From assembly GCF_030372065.1 (NCBI RefSeq), contig NZ_JAUDEA010000004.1, positions 62,001 through 126,000 of the forward strand: a DNA stretch of 64,000 bases, in the 5' to 3' direction. Of the stretch, positions 9,116 to 18,262 are shown in pieces. Each line of letters starts with the position of its first letter. Position 1 is the first letter of the stretch. The notes below the pieces were generated by a model, which was given only the letters and a program-made list of their open reading frames with translations, did no database searches and was not told the DNA's origin. Position numbers and translations under genes: made by a program. The DNA is from Thermophilibacter provencensis (GTDB lineage: Bacteria; Actinomycetota; Coriobacteriia; Coriobacteriales; Atopobiaceae).

Positions 9116-9841
9116 ATGGAAGAGACGCTTGTTGCCCAACTCCTCGATGAGATTGCCTCCTATGGCATTGCCTGTGACGAGGCCGCCGCGCGGCGCATGA
9201 TCAGGCACCTGCTCCTTGTTATCGAGAAGAACAAGGTCGTCAACCTCACGAGAATCACCAATCCTGCCGAGGCGGTCACCCTCCACTGTCTTGACTCCAT
9301 CCTGCCCCTTGCTGTAGAGGGCGTGGGCAACCGGTCCTTCTCATCCTTTCTTGACCTGGGTACCGGTGCGGGCTTTCCCGGCATTCCCTTTGGCATCATG
9401 ACGGGCTCCGCTGGCGTGCTCATTGACTCCGTGGGCAAGAAGGTCGCTGCCGTCTCAGAGTTCATTGACGCGTTGGGGCTTGATAACCTCTATGCCGAGC
9501 ACGTGCGTGTTGAGGAGTATGCAGCTCGCAAGCCCGGCTCATGCGATTTGGTGCTTGCTCGTGCGGTCGCGCAGACCAATGTGCTCGTTGAGTATGCGTC
9601 GCCCCTTCTGAGCGGGCACGGGCTGCTTGTTGTTGAGAAGGGTCGCCCCGAGGAGTCTGAGCTCGTGGCTGCCCAGCGGGCTGCCGAGCTCTGTGGCATG
9701 AGCCTTGTGTCTCAGAACGGCTTTGAGCTCACCCGCGAGCTCGGCCACCGCGAGATTCTCGTCTTCGAGAAGAGCGGCAAACCGCGTCTCAAGCTGCCCC
9801 GGCGGGTGGGTGTCGCAAAGCACGAGCCACTCGGGTTCTAA
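9116..9841 (+). CDS. rsmG: 16S rRNA (guanine-N7)-methyltransferase RsmG (GidB)
   Basis: RsmG methylates G527 of 16S rRNA using SAM. Motif I is FLDLGTGAGFPGIPFG and the upstream KNKVVNLTRI matches the family N-terminal helix. I chose the ATG giving MEETLVAQ because the distance to NLT then fits the family; a longer form from the ATG at 9080 is possible, and neither has a good ribosome binding site. The gene sits between jag and parA, as is common near origins. Confidence 0.93.
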   Translation: MEETLVAQLLDEIASYGIACDEAAARRMIRHLLLVIEKNKVVNLTRITNPAEAVTLHCLDSILPLAVEGVGNRSFSSFLDLGTGAGFPGIPFGIMTGSAGVLIDSVGKKVAAVSEFIDALGLDNLYAEHVRVEEYAARKPGSCDLVLARAVAQTNVLVEYASPLLSGHGLLVVEKGRPEESELVAAQRAAELCGMSLVSQNGFELTRELGHREILVFEKSGKPRLKLPRRVGVAKHEPLGF

Positions 9842-9859
9842 GGGTTCTCTTGTCCTCAC

Positions 9860-9875
9860 TGTTTCACGTGAAACA
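9860..9875. other. parS site 1
   Basis: TGTTTCACGTGAAACA is a perfect match to the 16-bp ParB-binding parS consensus. It lies at the centre of a perfect 34-bp palindrome (9851–9884). Confidence 0.95.
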
Positions 9876-9899
9876 GTGAGGACACTCATATGCTGTGGA

Positions 9900-9915
9900 T
9901 GTTTCACGTGAAACG
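9900..9915. other. parS site 2
   Basis: TGTTTCACGTGAAACG, with one end base different from the consensus. It lies 40 bases after site 1. Confidence 0.92.
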
Positions 9916-9945
9916 CACGAGGCCTTTCAGATAAGAAAATGTGTC

Positions 9946-9961
9946 CGTTTCACGTGAAACA
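9946..9961. other. parS site 3
   Basis: CGTTTCACGTGAAACA, with one end base different from the consensus, close to the parA start. Three sites within about 100 bases next to parAB are an evident centromere cluster. Confidence 0.92.
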
Positions 9962-10007
9962 ATCACGTATGATGCTAGTGAGGAAACGCAGCATATACGG
10001 AGGACAT

Positions 10008-10808
10008 ATGAGCTACAAAGACACGAAGAGGGGCCTCCCGCAGCGAGACAGCAAGGTTCTCGCCGTCATTAACCAAAAGGGTGGCGTTGGGAAGTCCACA
10101 ACCGTTGTGAACCTCTCGGCCTGCCTGGGTGAGCAGAAGAAAAAGGTCCTTGTCGTTGACTTTGACCCGCAGGGAAACTCAACGAGCGGCTATGGCATTG
10201 AGAAGGAAGAACTCGAGCACGATATCTATGACGTGATCCTCCATGAGTATCCTATTGAGGAAACAATCATGGAGACGTGCGAGAAGAACGTCTATATCGT
10301 TCCTGCCACCATTCAGCTCGCAACTGCGGAGATTGAGCTCGTTTCTGAGATGGCTCGTGAGTCAGTCCTCAAGGGTGCCCTCGAGAGCGTCAAGGACGAG
10401 TTTGACTACATCTTCATTGACTGTCCTCCGTCCCTTGGCCTTCTGACCATCAACGCCCTTGTGGCGGCCGACTCGCTTCTCATTCCCATTCAGTGCGAGT
10501 ACTACGCGCTCGAGGGCGTGGCCAAGCTCCTCGAGTCGATGCAGATGGTCAAGAAGCGCATGAACCCTCAGCTTGAGATCTTTGGCGTGGTCATGACCAT
10601 GTTTGACTCAAGGACCACGCTGTCCAAGCAGGTGGTCGATGAGGTTCAGTCGTACTTTGGCAAGAAGATGTTCAAGACGATCATCCCAAGAAACGTCAAG
10701 GTATCCGAGGCACCGAGCCATGGGCTTCCGGTGTCAAAGTACGCCCGCGTGAGCAAGGGTGCCCTTGCCTACGGAAAGCTGGCACGAGAGGTGGTGGCAC
10801 GTGGCTAA
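10008..10808 (+). CDS. parA: Chromosome partitioning ATPase ParA (Soj)
   Basis: ParA is the Walker-type ATPase that moves ParB–parS complexes and can regulate DnaA. The 266-residue protein has the deviant Walker A KGGVGKST, FDPQGNSTSGY, and Walker B YIFIDCPPSLGLLTINAL. The ATG at MSYKDTKRG has GGAGG seven bases before it; longer in-frame readings extend into the parS cluster and are unlikely. The 3' end overlaps parB by eight bases. Confidence 0.96.
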   Translation: MSYKDTKRGLPQRDSKVLAVINQKGGVGKSTTVVNLSACLGEQKKKVLVVDFDPQGNSTSGYGIEKEELEHDIYDVILHEYPIEETIMETCEKNVYIVPATIQLATAEIELVSEMARESVLKGALESVKDEFDYIFIDCPPSLGLLTINALVAADSLLIPIQCEYYALEGVAKLLESMQMVKKRMNPQLEIFGVVMTMFDSRTTLSKQVVDEVQSYFGKKMFKTIIPRNVKVSEAPSHGLPVSKYARVSKGALAYGKLAREVVARG

Positions 10809-11670
10809 GAAGAGTGGACTGGGACGCGGCCTGGGTCTTCTCGTTGGAGAGGCTGACGCCGAGACGGCTGGGATGAGGCCGGATTCGACGCTCTCCCTCA
10901 GCGAGATCAAGCCCAACAAGGGCCAGCCGAGAAAGACCTTCAAGCCGGAGGAACTTGCGGAGCTCACGGACTCCATCAAGAAGAATGGTGTCCTCCAGCC
11001 GATTCTTGTGCGCAAGAAGGACAGCGGATACGAGATCGTCGCTGGCGAGCGCCGCTACCAGGCCGCCAAGGCTGCGGGGCTCTCCGAGGTCCCGGTCATC
11101 ATCCGTGAGATTTCCGATGAGGACGTCTTCAAGCTCGCGCTCATTGAGAACCTTCAGCGCTCAGACCTCACGCCGCTCGAGGAGGCACGGGGGTACAGGC
11201 GCCTCATCAAGGACAAGGGCCTCACTCAAGAGGAGCTCGCCCAGGCGCTCTCCAAGTCGCGCTCGGCGATTGCCAACACGCTGCGTCTGCTCGACCTTCC
11301 CGCTGAGGTGCAGGAGCTTGTTGAGAACGGCAAGCTGACTGCGGGTCACGCGCGCGCCATTCTCGCCGTTCCTTCCGAGGAGGGTAGGATTCGTCTCGCG
11401 GAGAAGGTTGCTCGTGAGAGCTTGTCGGTGCGTCAGACAGAAAGTCTTGCTCCGTTGTTTTCTGTCACGGAGCGGGACGATCGTCCCGTCCGTGCTCCAC
11501 TTCCCCCGTCTTATAAGCGTGCCGCCCGTCAGATGCGGCTCGCCCTCGACACAAACGTGCGCGTCAAGAACGTTCGCGGCAAGAACAAGATTGAGATTGA
11601 GTTCAAGAGCGAGGATGAGCTTGCACACATTGTTGACCTTCTCGCCGGTCCGGGGACGTGGTCCGAATGA
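10801..11670 (+). CDS. parB: Chromosome partitioning protein ParB
   Basis: ParB is the CTPase that loads at parS and spreads. The 289-residue protein begins VAKKSGLGRGLG. It has the N-terminal nucleotide-binding motif GERRYQAAK, ENLQRSDLTPLEEA, a helix-turn-helix (LTQEELAQALSKSRSAIANTLRLLDLP) and a C-terminal dimerisation domain. The GTG start overlaps parA. Its cognate parS sites lie just upstream of parA. Confidence 0.96.
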   Translation: MAKKSGLGRGLGLLVGEADAETAGMRPDSTLSLSEIKPNKGQPRKTFKPEELAELTDSIKKNGVLQPILVRKKDSGYEIVAGERRYQAAKAAGLSEVPVIIREISDEDVFKLALIENLQRSDLTPLEEARGYRRLIKDKGLTQEELAQALSKSRSAIANTLRLLDLPAEVQELVENGKLTAGHARAILAVPSEEGRIRLAEKVARESLSVRQTESLAPLFSVTERDDRPVRAPLPPSYKRAARQMRLALDTNVRVKNVRGKNKIEIEFKSEDELAHIVDLLAGPGTWSE

Positions 11671-11921
11671 AGAAAATAAAGACGACGCTTGTTTTGGTGG
11701 GCGGGGTTGCTCTGGCGCTGGTGGCGGCCTACAACGTTCTTCTCTCCAACGAGGCAAAGGAGAGCCTGCGCAACGGGGCACGTGCGGTCAAGGATGCCTG
11801 CGATAAGGTCTGTGACGCCGTCAACGAGTCCTACGGAGTTGTCATGGACGACAATCTTCCCAACCGCGAGAAGACCGAGCAACAGTGGTCCAACCTCGGA
11901 TACTACAACATCAAATCTTAA
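11667..11921 (+). CDS. Small membrane-anchored protein downstream of parB
   Basis: An 84-residue protein of unknown function. It starts with Lys residues and a single hydrophobic helix (about 6–26, TTLVLVGGVALALVAAYNVL), followed by an acidic/basic helical part and a polar tail. The ATG overlaps the parB stop in an ATGA arrangement, so it is translationally coupled to parB, and a terminator follows. It could tether something at the membrane, but no family was recognised. Confidence 0.7.
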   Translation: MKKIKTTLVLVGGVALALVAAYNVLLSNEAKESLRNGARAVKDACDKVCDAVNESYGVVMDDNLPNREKTEQQWSNLGYYNIKS

Positions 11922-11931
11922 TCAATAATGT

Positions 11932-11970
11932 GGTGTCAGAAGAATAACGAGTCTTCTGACACCTCTTTTT
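11932..11970 (+). terminator. Rho-independent terminator after the parAB operon
   Basis: A perfect 12-bp stem, GGTGTCAGAAGA, with an eight-base loop, followed by TCTTTTT. Confidence 0.9.
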
Positions 11971-12058
11971 AGCAGGTAAAATAAGAAAGAGCAAAAAATA
12001 AAAAAAACCGCAAAAGAAAAAAATCTGCTAATCTCAATCAAAAGAGATTGGAGTAGCC

Positions 12059-13159
12059 ATGGCTCTGTCCCCAAACCCCTTTACGCCAACGTTTGGCAAA
12101 CGTCCGCATGTCCTTGCTGGTCGAAATGACTTACTTCAGGAAATAGAGTATGCCTTGAGAACAGGTGGAGGAGACCCAAATCTCTGCAGCCTGTTTGTGG
12201 GTTCAAGAGGAGTTGGGAAAACGGTCCTACTATCTTATGTTGCTTCTGAGGCTGCAAAATATGGTTGGGTCTCAGCGAACGTTACCGCGCGCCCCGGTAT
12301 GCTCGAGGACATATTAGAGAGAGCAACTGAGGCGGCAGATAGCTATGTTAAAGCTCAAGGAAGGGCGCGACTCACGTCGATAACCGTATCTGCACTATTT
12401 GGTGCAACGTGGGAGTATAGGGATCCTAAGTCTGGAAACTGGCGTACAAGGATGAATCGCCTGCTTGACACCCTTGAAGAACACGGCATAGGACTCTTGA
12501 TCACCGTTGATGAGGTAGATCCAACTCTCAGCGAACTCATCGACTTTGCGGCCGTTTACCAGCATTTTGTTAGAGAAGATCGTCGTATTGCGCTTTTCAT
12601 GGCAGGTTTGCCCGCAAATGTATCGGCTCTGCTCTCTGACAAAACTGCATCGTTTCTGAGAAGGGCGGCCCAACATCAGCTTGGAAGAATTGAAGATGAG
12701 GATGTGGCAGTTGCCTTTAGGGAAACCATTGAGTCTTCCGGAAAGACGATAGAAGATGATGCTCTGAATGAGGCTGTGAGCGCAGCTGACGGATTTGCTT
12801 ACATGATGCAGCTTGTGGGCTTTAGGACCTGGCAGGCTGTTGGCGAACGAGATGTTATCGAGAAGGAAGATGTGTTCCGCGGGGCAAAAAGTGCGAGAAA
12901 TGACTTTATCGATGGAGTCGTGAAGAAGACCTGTGAGGAGCTGTCTGACGGCGACCTTGCATTTCTTGAGGCAATGATGCCGGACGGTGGCGCGTCGAGC
13001 AAGCTAGCTGACATTGCCAAGCGTATGGGAAAGACGGCGAACTATGTACGTGTCTATAAGACCCGATTGCTTGAACAAGGCGTTATCGCGGCTCGAAGAA
13101 GAGGTGAAGTGACTTTTGAGATGCCTTGGCTGTATGAGTATCTAGTCGAAAAGGTTTGA
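12059..13159 (+). CDS. AAA family ATPase with C-terminal winged helix (orc1/cdc6-like)
   Basis: A 366-residue ATPase of unknown role. N-terminal AAA module: LAGRNDLLQEIEYAL, Walker A VGSRGVGKTVLL, Walker B LLITVDEVDP, then FMAGLPANV (sensor-1 region). The C terminus (about 310–366) looks like a winged helix: LADIAKRMGKTANYVRVYKTRLLEQG. This layout matches the AAA_16/ORC-like ATPases found scattered in actinobacterial genomes, often in accessory DNA. Codon use is visibly more AT-rich than in parB or rlmN, and the upstream 90 bases are A-rich. It lies between the parAB terminator and convergent rlmN, with no partner gene. Confidence 0.75.
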   Translation: MALSPNPFTPTFGKRPHVLAGRNDLLQEIEYALRTGGGDPNLCSLFVGSRGVGKTVLLSYVASEAAKYGWVSANVTARPGMLEDILERATEAADSYVKAQGRARLTSITVSALFGATWEYRDPKSGNWRTRMNRLLDTLEEHGIGLLITVDEVDPTLSELIDFAAVYQHFVREDRRIALFMAGLPANVSALLSDKTASFLRRAAQHQLGRIEDEDVAVAFRETIESSGKTIEDDALNEAVSAADGFAYMMQLVGFRTWQAVGERDVIEKEDVFRGAKSARNDFIDGVVKKTCEELSDGDLAFLEAMMPDGGASSKLADIAKRMGKTANYVRVYKTRLLEQGVIAARRRGEVTFEMPWLYEYLVEKV

Positions 13160-13193
13160 TTTTTTAACCAAGACATCTCAAAAGAACCAACTC

Positions 13194-14261
13194 CTACCGC
13201 AGGCGCTGCTTGAGCTGGCCGCAGGCGGCGTCAATGTCCGAGCCGCGCGAGTTCCTGACGGTGGCCTCCACGCCAACGCTGGCGAGGCGCCTCACAAAGT
13301 CGGCCGCGCGAGCCTCCGTCGAGGGACGGAACTTTGATCCCTCAACCTCGTTGAGCTGGATGAGGTTCACGTGCGCGAGCGTGCCCTCGCAGAAGTCACA
13401 GAGTGCCTGAAGCTCGCTCTCGGTGTCGTTGACGCCACCGATGAGCGCGTACTCGTAGGTGGGGCGCCGTCCCGTCTTGTTGACGTACTCACCCATCACG
13501 TTATAGAGGTTTATCAGGGAGTACTTTCGCACGCCGGGCATCAGCATGTTACGCGTCTTCTGAACGGCCGAGTGGAGCGAGATGGCAAGGGTGAACTGCT
13601 CGGACTCGTTGGCAAAGCGCATGATCTGGGGTATGACGCCGCAGGTGGAGACCGTGAGGTGTCGCGCGCCAATGCCCGCGCCCTCAGGGGAGTTGAGGCG
13701 CCTCAGGGCGGCGAGGGTGGCGTCGTAGTTCATGAACGGCTCGCCCTGCCCCATGAGGACCACGCTCGTGACACGTGCGTTAAAGTCATCGCGCACGTGC
13801 ATGACCTGCTCGTATATCTCCGCCGCGGTGAGCGAGCGCGCGAGGCCCGCCGCGCCCGTGGCACAGAAGGCGCACCCCATGGCGCACCCCGCCTGCGTTG
13901 AGGCGCAGACGGCAAGGCGGTTTCTCGTGGGCATGCCCACGCACTCAACGCTCACGCCGTCGGGATAGCGAAGCAGGTACTTTCTGCTGCCGTCGGAAGA
14001 GACCTGGCGGGCCACCTCGGTGGTGCCCCCGAGCGTGAGTCGCTCTCCGAGCGCGTCGCGCAGCGCCTTGGGGAGGTTGGTCATCTCGTCAAAGGACTGC
14101 GCGTTCTTCTCCCACACCCACTCCTCGACCTGCTTGGCCCTGAACTTGGGCTGGCCCATCGCGGCAAGGAGCTCCTGAAGCTCCCCGCGCGTGAGGGTGT
14201 GGAGGTCGCGCTTCTCGGTGATCTGCTCAACCGGAGCGCCGGCGTTGTTATTGGAAGGCAT
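13194..14261 (-). CDS. rlmN: 23S rRNA (A2503-C2)/tRNA (A37-C2) methyltransferase RlmN
   Basis: A radical-SAM methyltransferase of 355 residues. The iron–sulfur motif is CAMGCAFCATG, followed by GLARSLTAAEIYEQV and VLMGQGEPFMNYD. The catalytic cysteines expected in the family are present in VSTCGVIP and near the C terminus in DAACGQLK. It is transcribed divergently from ddl. Confidence 0.96.
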   Translation of the reverse strand: MPSNNNAGAPVEQITEKRDLHTLTRGELQELLAAMGQPKFRAKQVEEWVWEKNAQSFDEMTNLPKALRDALGERLTLGGTTEVARQVSSDGSRKYLLRYPDGVSVECVGMPTRNRLAVCASTQAGCAMGCAFCATGAAGLARSLTAAEIYEQVMHVRDDFNARVTSVVLMGQGEPFMNYDATLAALRRLNSPEGAGIGARHLTVSTCGVIPQIMRFANESEQFTLAISLHSAVQKTRNMLMPGVRKYSLINLYNVMGEYVNKTGRRPTYEYALIGGVNDTESELQALCDFCEGTLAHVNLIQLNEVEGSKFRPSTEARAADFVRRLASVGVEATVRNSRGSDIDAACGQLKQRLR

Positions 14262-14365
14262 TTTGTCCCCTGTCTTAGCGTCTGGCGTGCGTGTGGAGTA
14301 TCCTCATCATCAGGAAAAACCCAAGTGAGAGTCTAGCGCACGAGATGTGCTGCGAAGGAGCTTCG

Positions 14366-15322
14366 ATGGACAGAGAACAGCTGACGAGCCGTCGCGTCGT
14401 GGTCATTGGCGGCGGGTGGTCCGACGAGCGAGAGATCTCCCTCGAGTCTGCCACTGAGGTCAGAGGCGCACTTCTTGAGGCGGGGTTCACAAGCGTTGAC
14501 CTGCTCGACCTTGCCGAGAAGGACTTTGTCCGCACGCTCGTTGCCGGCAACTACGACGTGGCGTTTGTCGCCCTCCACGGCGCCTACGGCGAGGACGGCT
14601 GCATCCAGGGCCTCCTTGAGATACTGCACATTCCCTACACCTTCTCCGGCGTGGCCGCCTCTGCCGCGGCCTCCGAGAAACAGATCGCCAAGGCACTCTT
14701 TGCCGCCGCCGGCATCCGCGCGCCGCGCGGCGTTGACCTCCCCGTGGGCGCTGAGCTCACGGCCGAGCAGGTTGACGAGCTCGTTGAGGAGCTTGGGCTC
14801 CCGCTCTTTGTCAAGCCCGCGGCAAACGGCTCGAGCTTTGGCATCTCGCGCGTGACCGACCGCGCCGCCCTCAACGACGCCATCGCCGCCGCCGGTGCCG
14901 CCGGCGGGCGCGTGCTCGTTGAGGAGTGCGTGGAGGGCATGGAGATCACCGTGCCCGTCATTGGCAACGAGGACGCCCACGCGCTCCCGATCGTGGAGAT
15001 CGTGACCGGCGCCGAGTTCTACGACCTCAAGGTCAAGTACGAGCCCTCCTCGCTCCACCACGTCATCCCCGCCCGCCTTGAGCCGGGCGTCTACGCCCGC
15101 GCCCAGGAGCTTGCGGTCCGCGCCCACAAGGCGCTCGGCTGCCGCGGCTGCTCGCGGAGCGACTTCATCGTCACCGCCGCCGGCGAGCCCGTCATCCTTG
15201 AGACCAACACCATCCCGGGCATGACGGCAAACAGCCTGCTTCCGGACTCCGCGCGTCACGGCGGCATCGAGTTCCCGGAGCTCTGCGCGCGCTTTGTTGA
15301 GTGCGCGCTGGGGGAGGCGTGA
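14366..15322 (+). CDS. ddl: D-alanine–D-alanine ligase
   Basis: This ligase makes the D-Ala-D-Ala end of the peptidoglycan stem peptide. The ATP-grasp protein has 318 residues: start region VVVIGGGWSDEREISLES, LHGAYGEDGCIQGLLE, ATP-binding LPLFVKPAANGSSFGISRV, and C-terminal metal-binding DFIVTAAGEPVILETNTIPGM. I chose the ATG of MDREQLTS because AAGGAG stands before it; the upstream in-frame extension looks non-coding. The stop overlaps the next ATG (TGATG). Confidence 0.95.
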   Translation: MDREQLTSRRVVVIGGGWSDEREISLESATEVRGALLEAGFTSVDLLDLAEKDFVRTLVAGNYDVAFVALHGAYGEDGCIQGLLEILHIPYTFSGVAASAAASEKQIAKALFAAAGIRAPRGVDLPVGAELTAEQVDELVEELGLPLFVKPAANGSSFGISRVTDRAALNDAIAAAGAAGGRVLVEECVEGMEITVPVIGNEDAHALPIVEIVTGAEFYDLKVKYEPSSLHHVIPARLEPGVYARAQELAVRAHKALGCRGCSRSDFIVTAAGEPVILETNTIPGMTANSLLPDSARHGGIEFPELCARFVECALGEA

Positions 15323-18249
15323 TGGCGGGGGAGAAGACCCTGCCTTCGCTGCTGCTGCCGGGTACGCCGCAAGACGTTGCCGAGAAGTACCTCTCGCTCG
15401 CCGAGCGCGCCCAGGGGCGTGACTTTGGGCCGCTCGAGGACGAGGTGGTGGTCCTGGACACGGAGACCACCGGCCTCTCCTTCAAGGACTGCGACCTCAT
15501 AGAGATCTCCGCGGCGCTGCTCCGCGGCCGCGAGGTCGTTGACCGGTTTGAGACCTTCGTGCACCCCGGCGGGCCCATCCCGCCGGAGATCACGCTGCTC
15601 ACGGGCATCTCAAACGCCGACGTGACCGATGCTCCCAGCGCGCGCGACGCCGTGGCGGCCCTTGCCGAGTTTGTGGCAGGCCGGCCAGTGCTCGCGCACA
15701 ACGCCACGTTTGACCGCACCTTCATCGAGGGCGTTCCAGGCGGTGCCGAGGTCTCGGACACCTGGATCGACACGCTCTCCCTCTCGAGAATCGCCCTCCC
15801 GCGCCTCTCGTCACATCGCCTCGCGGACATGGCGTCGGCGTTTGGCTGCGCCTCGGTCACGCACCGCGCGGGTGACGACGTCGACGCGCTCTGCGGCATG
15901 TGGCGGGTCCTGCTCACCGCGCTCTCCGACCTGCCCCAGGGTCTTCTCGCCCAGCTTGCGGGCATGCACCCCGAGGTTGACTGGTCGTTCAGGCCGCTCC
16001 TCTCCTATCTTGCCGGCGAGAAGGATCCCGAGCCCTTCTCGCTGAAGGCGCTCCGGGCGCAGCTGGTGAGGGCGGAGTCTGGCGAGCAGCGCGTGGACGC
16101 GATGGAGCTCGACCACGTGAGCGCGCCCTCCGCGGACGAGATTCGCGCGGCCTTTGAGCCGGGCGGCGTGGTCTCGCGCATGTACGAGCACATGGAGTGC
16201 CGTCCCGAGCAGGTGGAGATGGCCCTCGAGGTGCGCGACGCCCTCGCCACCTCAACGCACCGCGCCATCGAGGCGGGCACGGGCGTGGGCAAGTCCGTGG
16301 CCTACCTCCTGCCGGAGGTGCTCTTCGCGCAGCGCAACAACGTAACCGTGGGCATTGCCACCAAGACGAATGCCCTCACCGATCAGCTCGTCTCTCACGA
16401 GCTGCCCGCCCTTGCCGCGGCCCTTCCCGGTGGGCTCACCTTCACGAGCCTCAAGGGGTACGATCACTACCCCTGCCTTCACCGTCTTGACCGAGCGGCC
16501 CTCGAGGAGCTGCCGCTTGCGGTGGCAAACCATGACGGGCGCTCGGACAACGCCGTGGCCTGCGACATGCTCACGGCCATTGCCGTCACCTACGCCTTTG
16601 CGTGCCAGTCCTCCGAGGGTGACCTCGACGCGCTGGGGATTCGCTGGCGCTACGTGCCGCGGCAGATGCTCACGACCACCTCGGGCGAGTGCCTGCGCGG
16701 GCGCTGCCCGTACTTTCCCAATGAGTGCCTCCTGCACGGCGCCCGCCGCCGTGCGGCGCGCGGTGACGTGGTGGTGACCAACCACTCCCTGCTCCTGCGC
16801 GACGTTGAGGCGGAGGGCAGGATCCTCCCGCCGGTGCGCCACTGGGTGATCGACGAGGCGCACGCCTTTGAGGCGGAGGCCCGCCGCCAGTGGGCCGTGG
16901 AGGTCTCCGGGGACGAGGCCCGCGGCGCCTTTGAGCTTTTGGGCGGCACGCGCACGGGCGCGATTCACGCCGCCATGGTGCAGGCGATGCCGCTCGAGGG
17001 CTCCACGCTCGCCGTGGGGCTGCTCACCAAGGCGGCCGCCGTGGCGTCCCGCGCGGCAACGGCCGTGGCGGACCTCTTTGTTGCCGTTCACGGGCTCACT
17101 GCCATAGCTCACGACGACGGCGGCTACGACACGCTCACGCTCTGGATTGACGAGCAGGTTCGCTCAACGCCCGAGTGGGGAGAGCTGCGCGCCGCCGCGG
17201 GCGTCTGCGAGGACGCGCTCGACGAGGCCGTGAGGGCCGTCGCCGAGGCGGCCGGGGCGCTCACCGACGAGCTTCCCCAGGTGGCGGCCTCGCTCTCTGA
17301 GTCCGCGCGCTTTCTCAAGGACCTTCTCGCGGGCATTGTCCTCATAGCCGAGGGCTCGGACAGGCGCTACGTCTACTCGGCGCAGCTCTCCCGCTCAAAG
17401 CGCCGCCTTGCAACGGAGCGCCTGGTTGCCGAGAAGATCGACGTGGGCGCGGACCTTGCCGAGCGGTGGCTCCCCGAGACCAAGAGCGCGGTGTTCACCT
17501 CGGCGACCATTGCCGTGAGCGACGACTTCTCCCACTTTGAGCAGGCGGTGGGCCTCTCCGCGCTGCCCGCCGCCACGCGCCGGGACGTGCGGCTCTCCTC
17601 GAGCTTTGACTACGACGCGCACATGTCCGTGGTGGTGGCGGGGGACCTCCCCGCGCCCAACGACCGTGCGTACCTGGGCGCGCTCGAGGACCTGCTCTAT
17701 GACGTGCACGTGGCCATGGGCGGCTCGGTGCTCACGCTCTTTACCAACCGGCGCGACATGGAGCGCGTCTACGAGGGCCTGCGACCGCGCCTTGCCGCCG
17801 CGGGGCTGGAGCTGGCGTGCCAGGAACGTGGATCGTCACCGCGCCGCCTGAGGACTCGCTTCATGGCCGAGAAGACCCTCTCGCTGCTCGCGCTGCGCTC
17901 GTTCTGGGAGGGCTTTGACGCGACGGGGGACACGCTGCGCTGCGTGGTCATCCCCAAGCTGCCCTTTGCGAGTCCCAACGACCCGCTGGTGCGCGAGCGC
18001 GACCTGCGGGAGGATCGCGCCTGGTGGCGCTACTCGCTGCCCGAGGCCGTCATCTCCGTGAAGCAGGCGGCGGGCCGCCTCATCCGCTCGGCAACGGACG
18101 TGGGCGTCCTCGTCCTCGCGGACTCGAGGGTCGTGAGCAAGGGATACGGGCGGCTCTTCGTGAGCTCGCTCCCCTCTGGCAACGTCTCGCGCCTGGAGAG
18201 CGCCAACGTTGGCCGCTACATCAGGATGTGGCGCGCGTCCCACGAGTGA
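15322..18249 (+). CDS. DinG-type 3'-5' exonuclease–helicase
   Basis: A 975-residue two-part protein. The N-terminal DEDDh exonuclease (about 35–200) has VVVLDTETTGLSF, LAHNATFDRTFI and HRAGDDVDALC. The C-terminal superfamily 2 helicase has Walker A EAGTGVGKSVAYLLPE, a cysteine-rich section (GECLRGRCPYFPNECLLHGA) that probably holds the XPD/DinG iron–sulfur cluster, DEAH-box VIDEAHAFE, and C-terminal motifs SFWEGFDATGD and QAAGRLIRSATD. This is the organisation of Gram-positive DinG. GGGGGAGG precedes the ATG. The role in unwinding damaged DNA or R-loops is inferred from the family. Confidence 0.9.
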   Translation: MAGEKTLPSLLLPGTPQDVAEKYLSLAERAQGRDFGPLEDEVVVLDTETTGLSFKDCDLIEISAALLRGREVVDRFETFVHPGGPIPPEITLLTGISNADVTDAPSARDAVAALAEFVAGRPVLAHNATFDRTFIEGVPGGAEVSDTWIDTLSLSRIALPRLSSHRLADMASAFGCASVTHRAGDDVDALCGMWRVLLTALSDLPQGLLAQLAGMHPEVDWSFRPLLSYLAGEKDPEPFSLKALRAQLVRAESGEQRVDAMELDHVSAPSADEIRAAFEPGGVVSRMYEHMECRPEQVEMALEVRDALATSTHRAIEAGTGVGKSVAYLLPEVLFAQRNNVTVGIATKTNALTDQLVSHELPALAAALPGGLTFTSLKGYDHYPCLHRLDRAALEELPLAVANHDGRSDNAVACDMLTAIAVTYAFACQSSEGDLDALGIRWRYVPRQMLTTTSGECLRGRCPYFPNECLLHGARRRAARGDVVVTNHSLLLRDVEAEGRILPPVRHWVIDEAHAFEAEARRQWAVEVSGDEARGAFELLGGTRTGAIHAAMVQAMPLEGSTLAVGLLTKAAAVASRAATAVADLFVAVHGLTAIAHDDGGYDTLTLWIDEQVRSTPEWGELRAAAGVCEDALDEAVRAVAEAAGALTDELPQVAASLSESARFLKDLLAGIVLIAEGSDRRYVYSAQLSRSKRRLATERLVAEKIDVGADLAERWLPETKSAVFTSATIAVSDDFSHFEQAVGLSALPAATRRDVRLSSSFDYDAHMSVVVAGDLPAPNDRAYLGALEDLLYDVHVAMGGSVLTLFTNRRDMERVYEGLRPRLAAAGLELACQERGSSPRRLRTRFMAEKTLSLLALRSFWEGFDATGDTLRCVVIPKLPFASPNDPLVRERDLREDRAWWRYSLPEAVISVKQAAGRLIRSATDVGVLVLADSRVVSKGYGRLFVSSLPSGNVSRLESANVGRYIRMWRASHE

Positions 18250-18262
18250 GGGCCGCCGCGCG

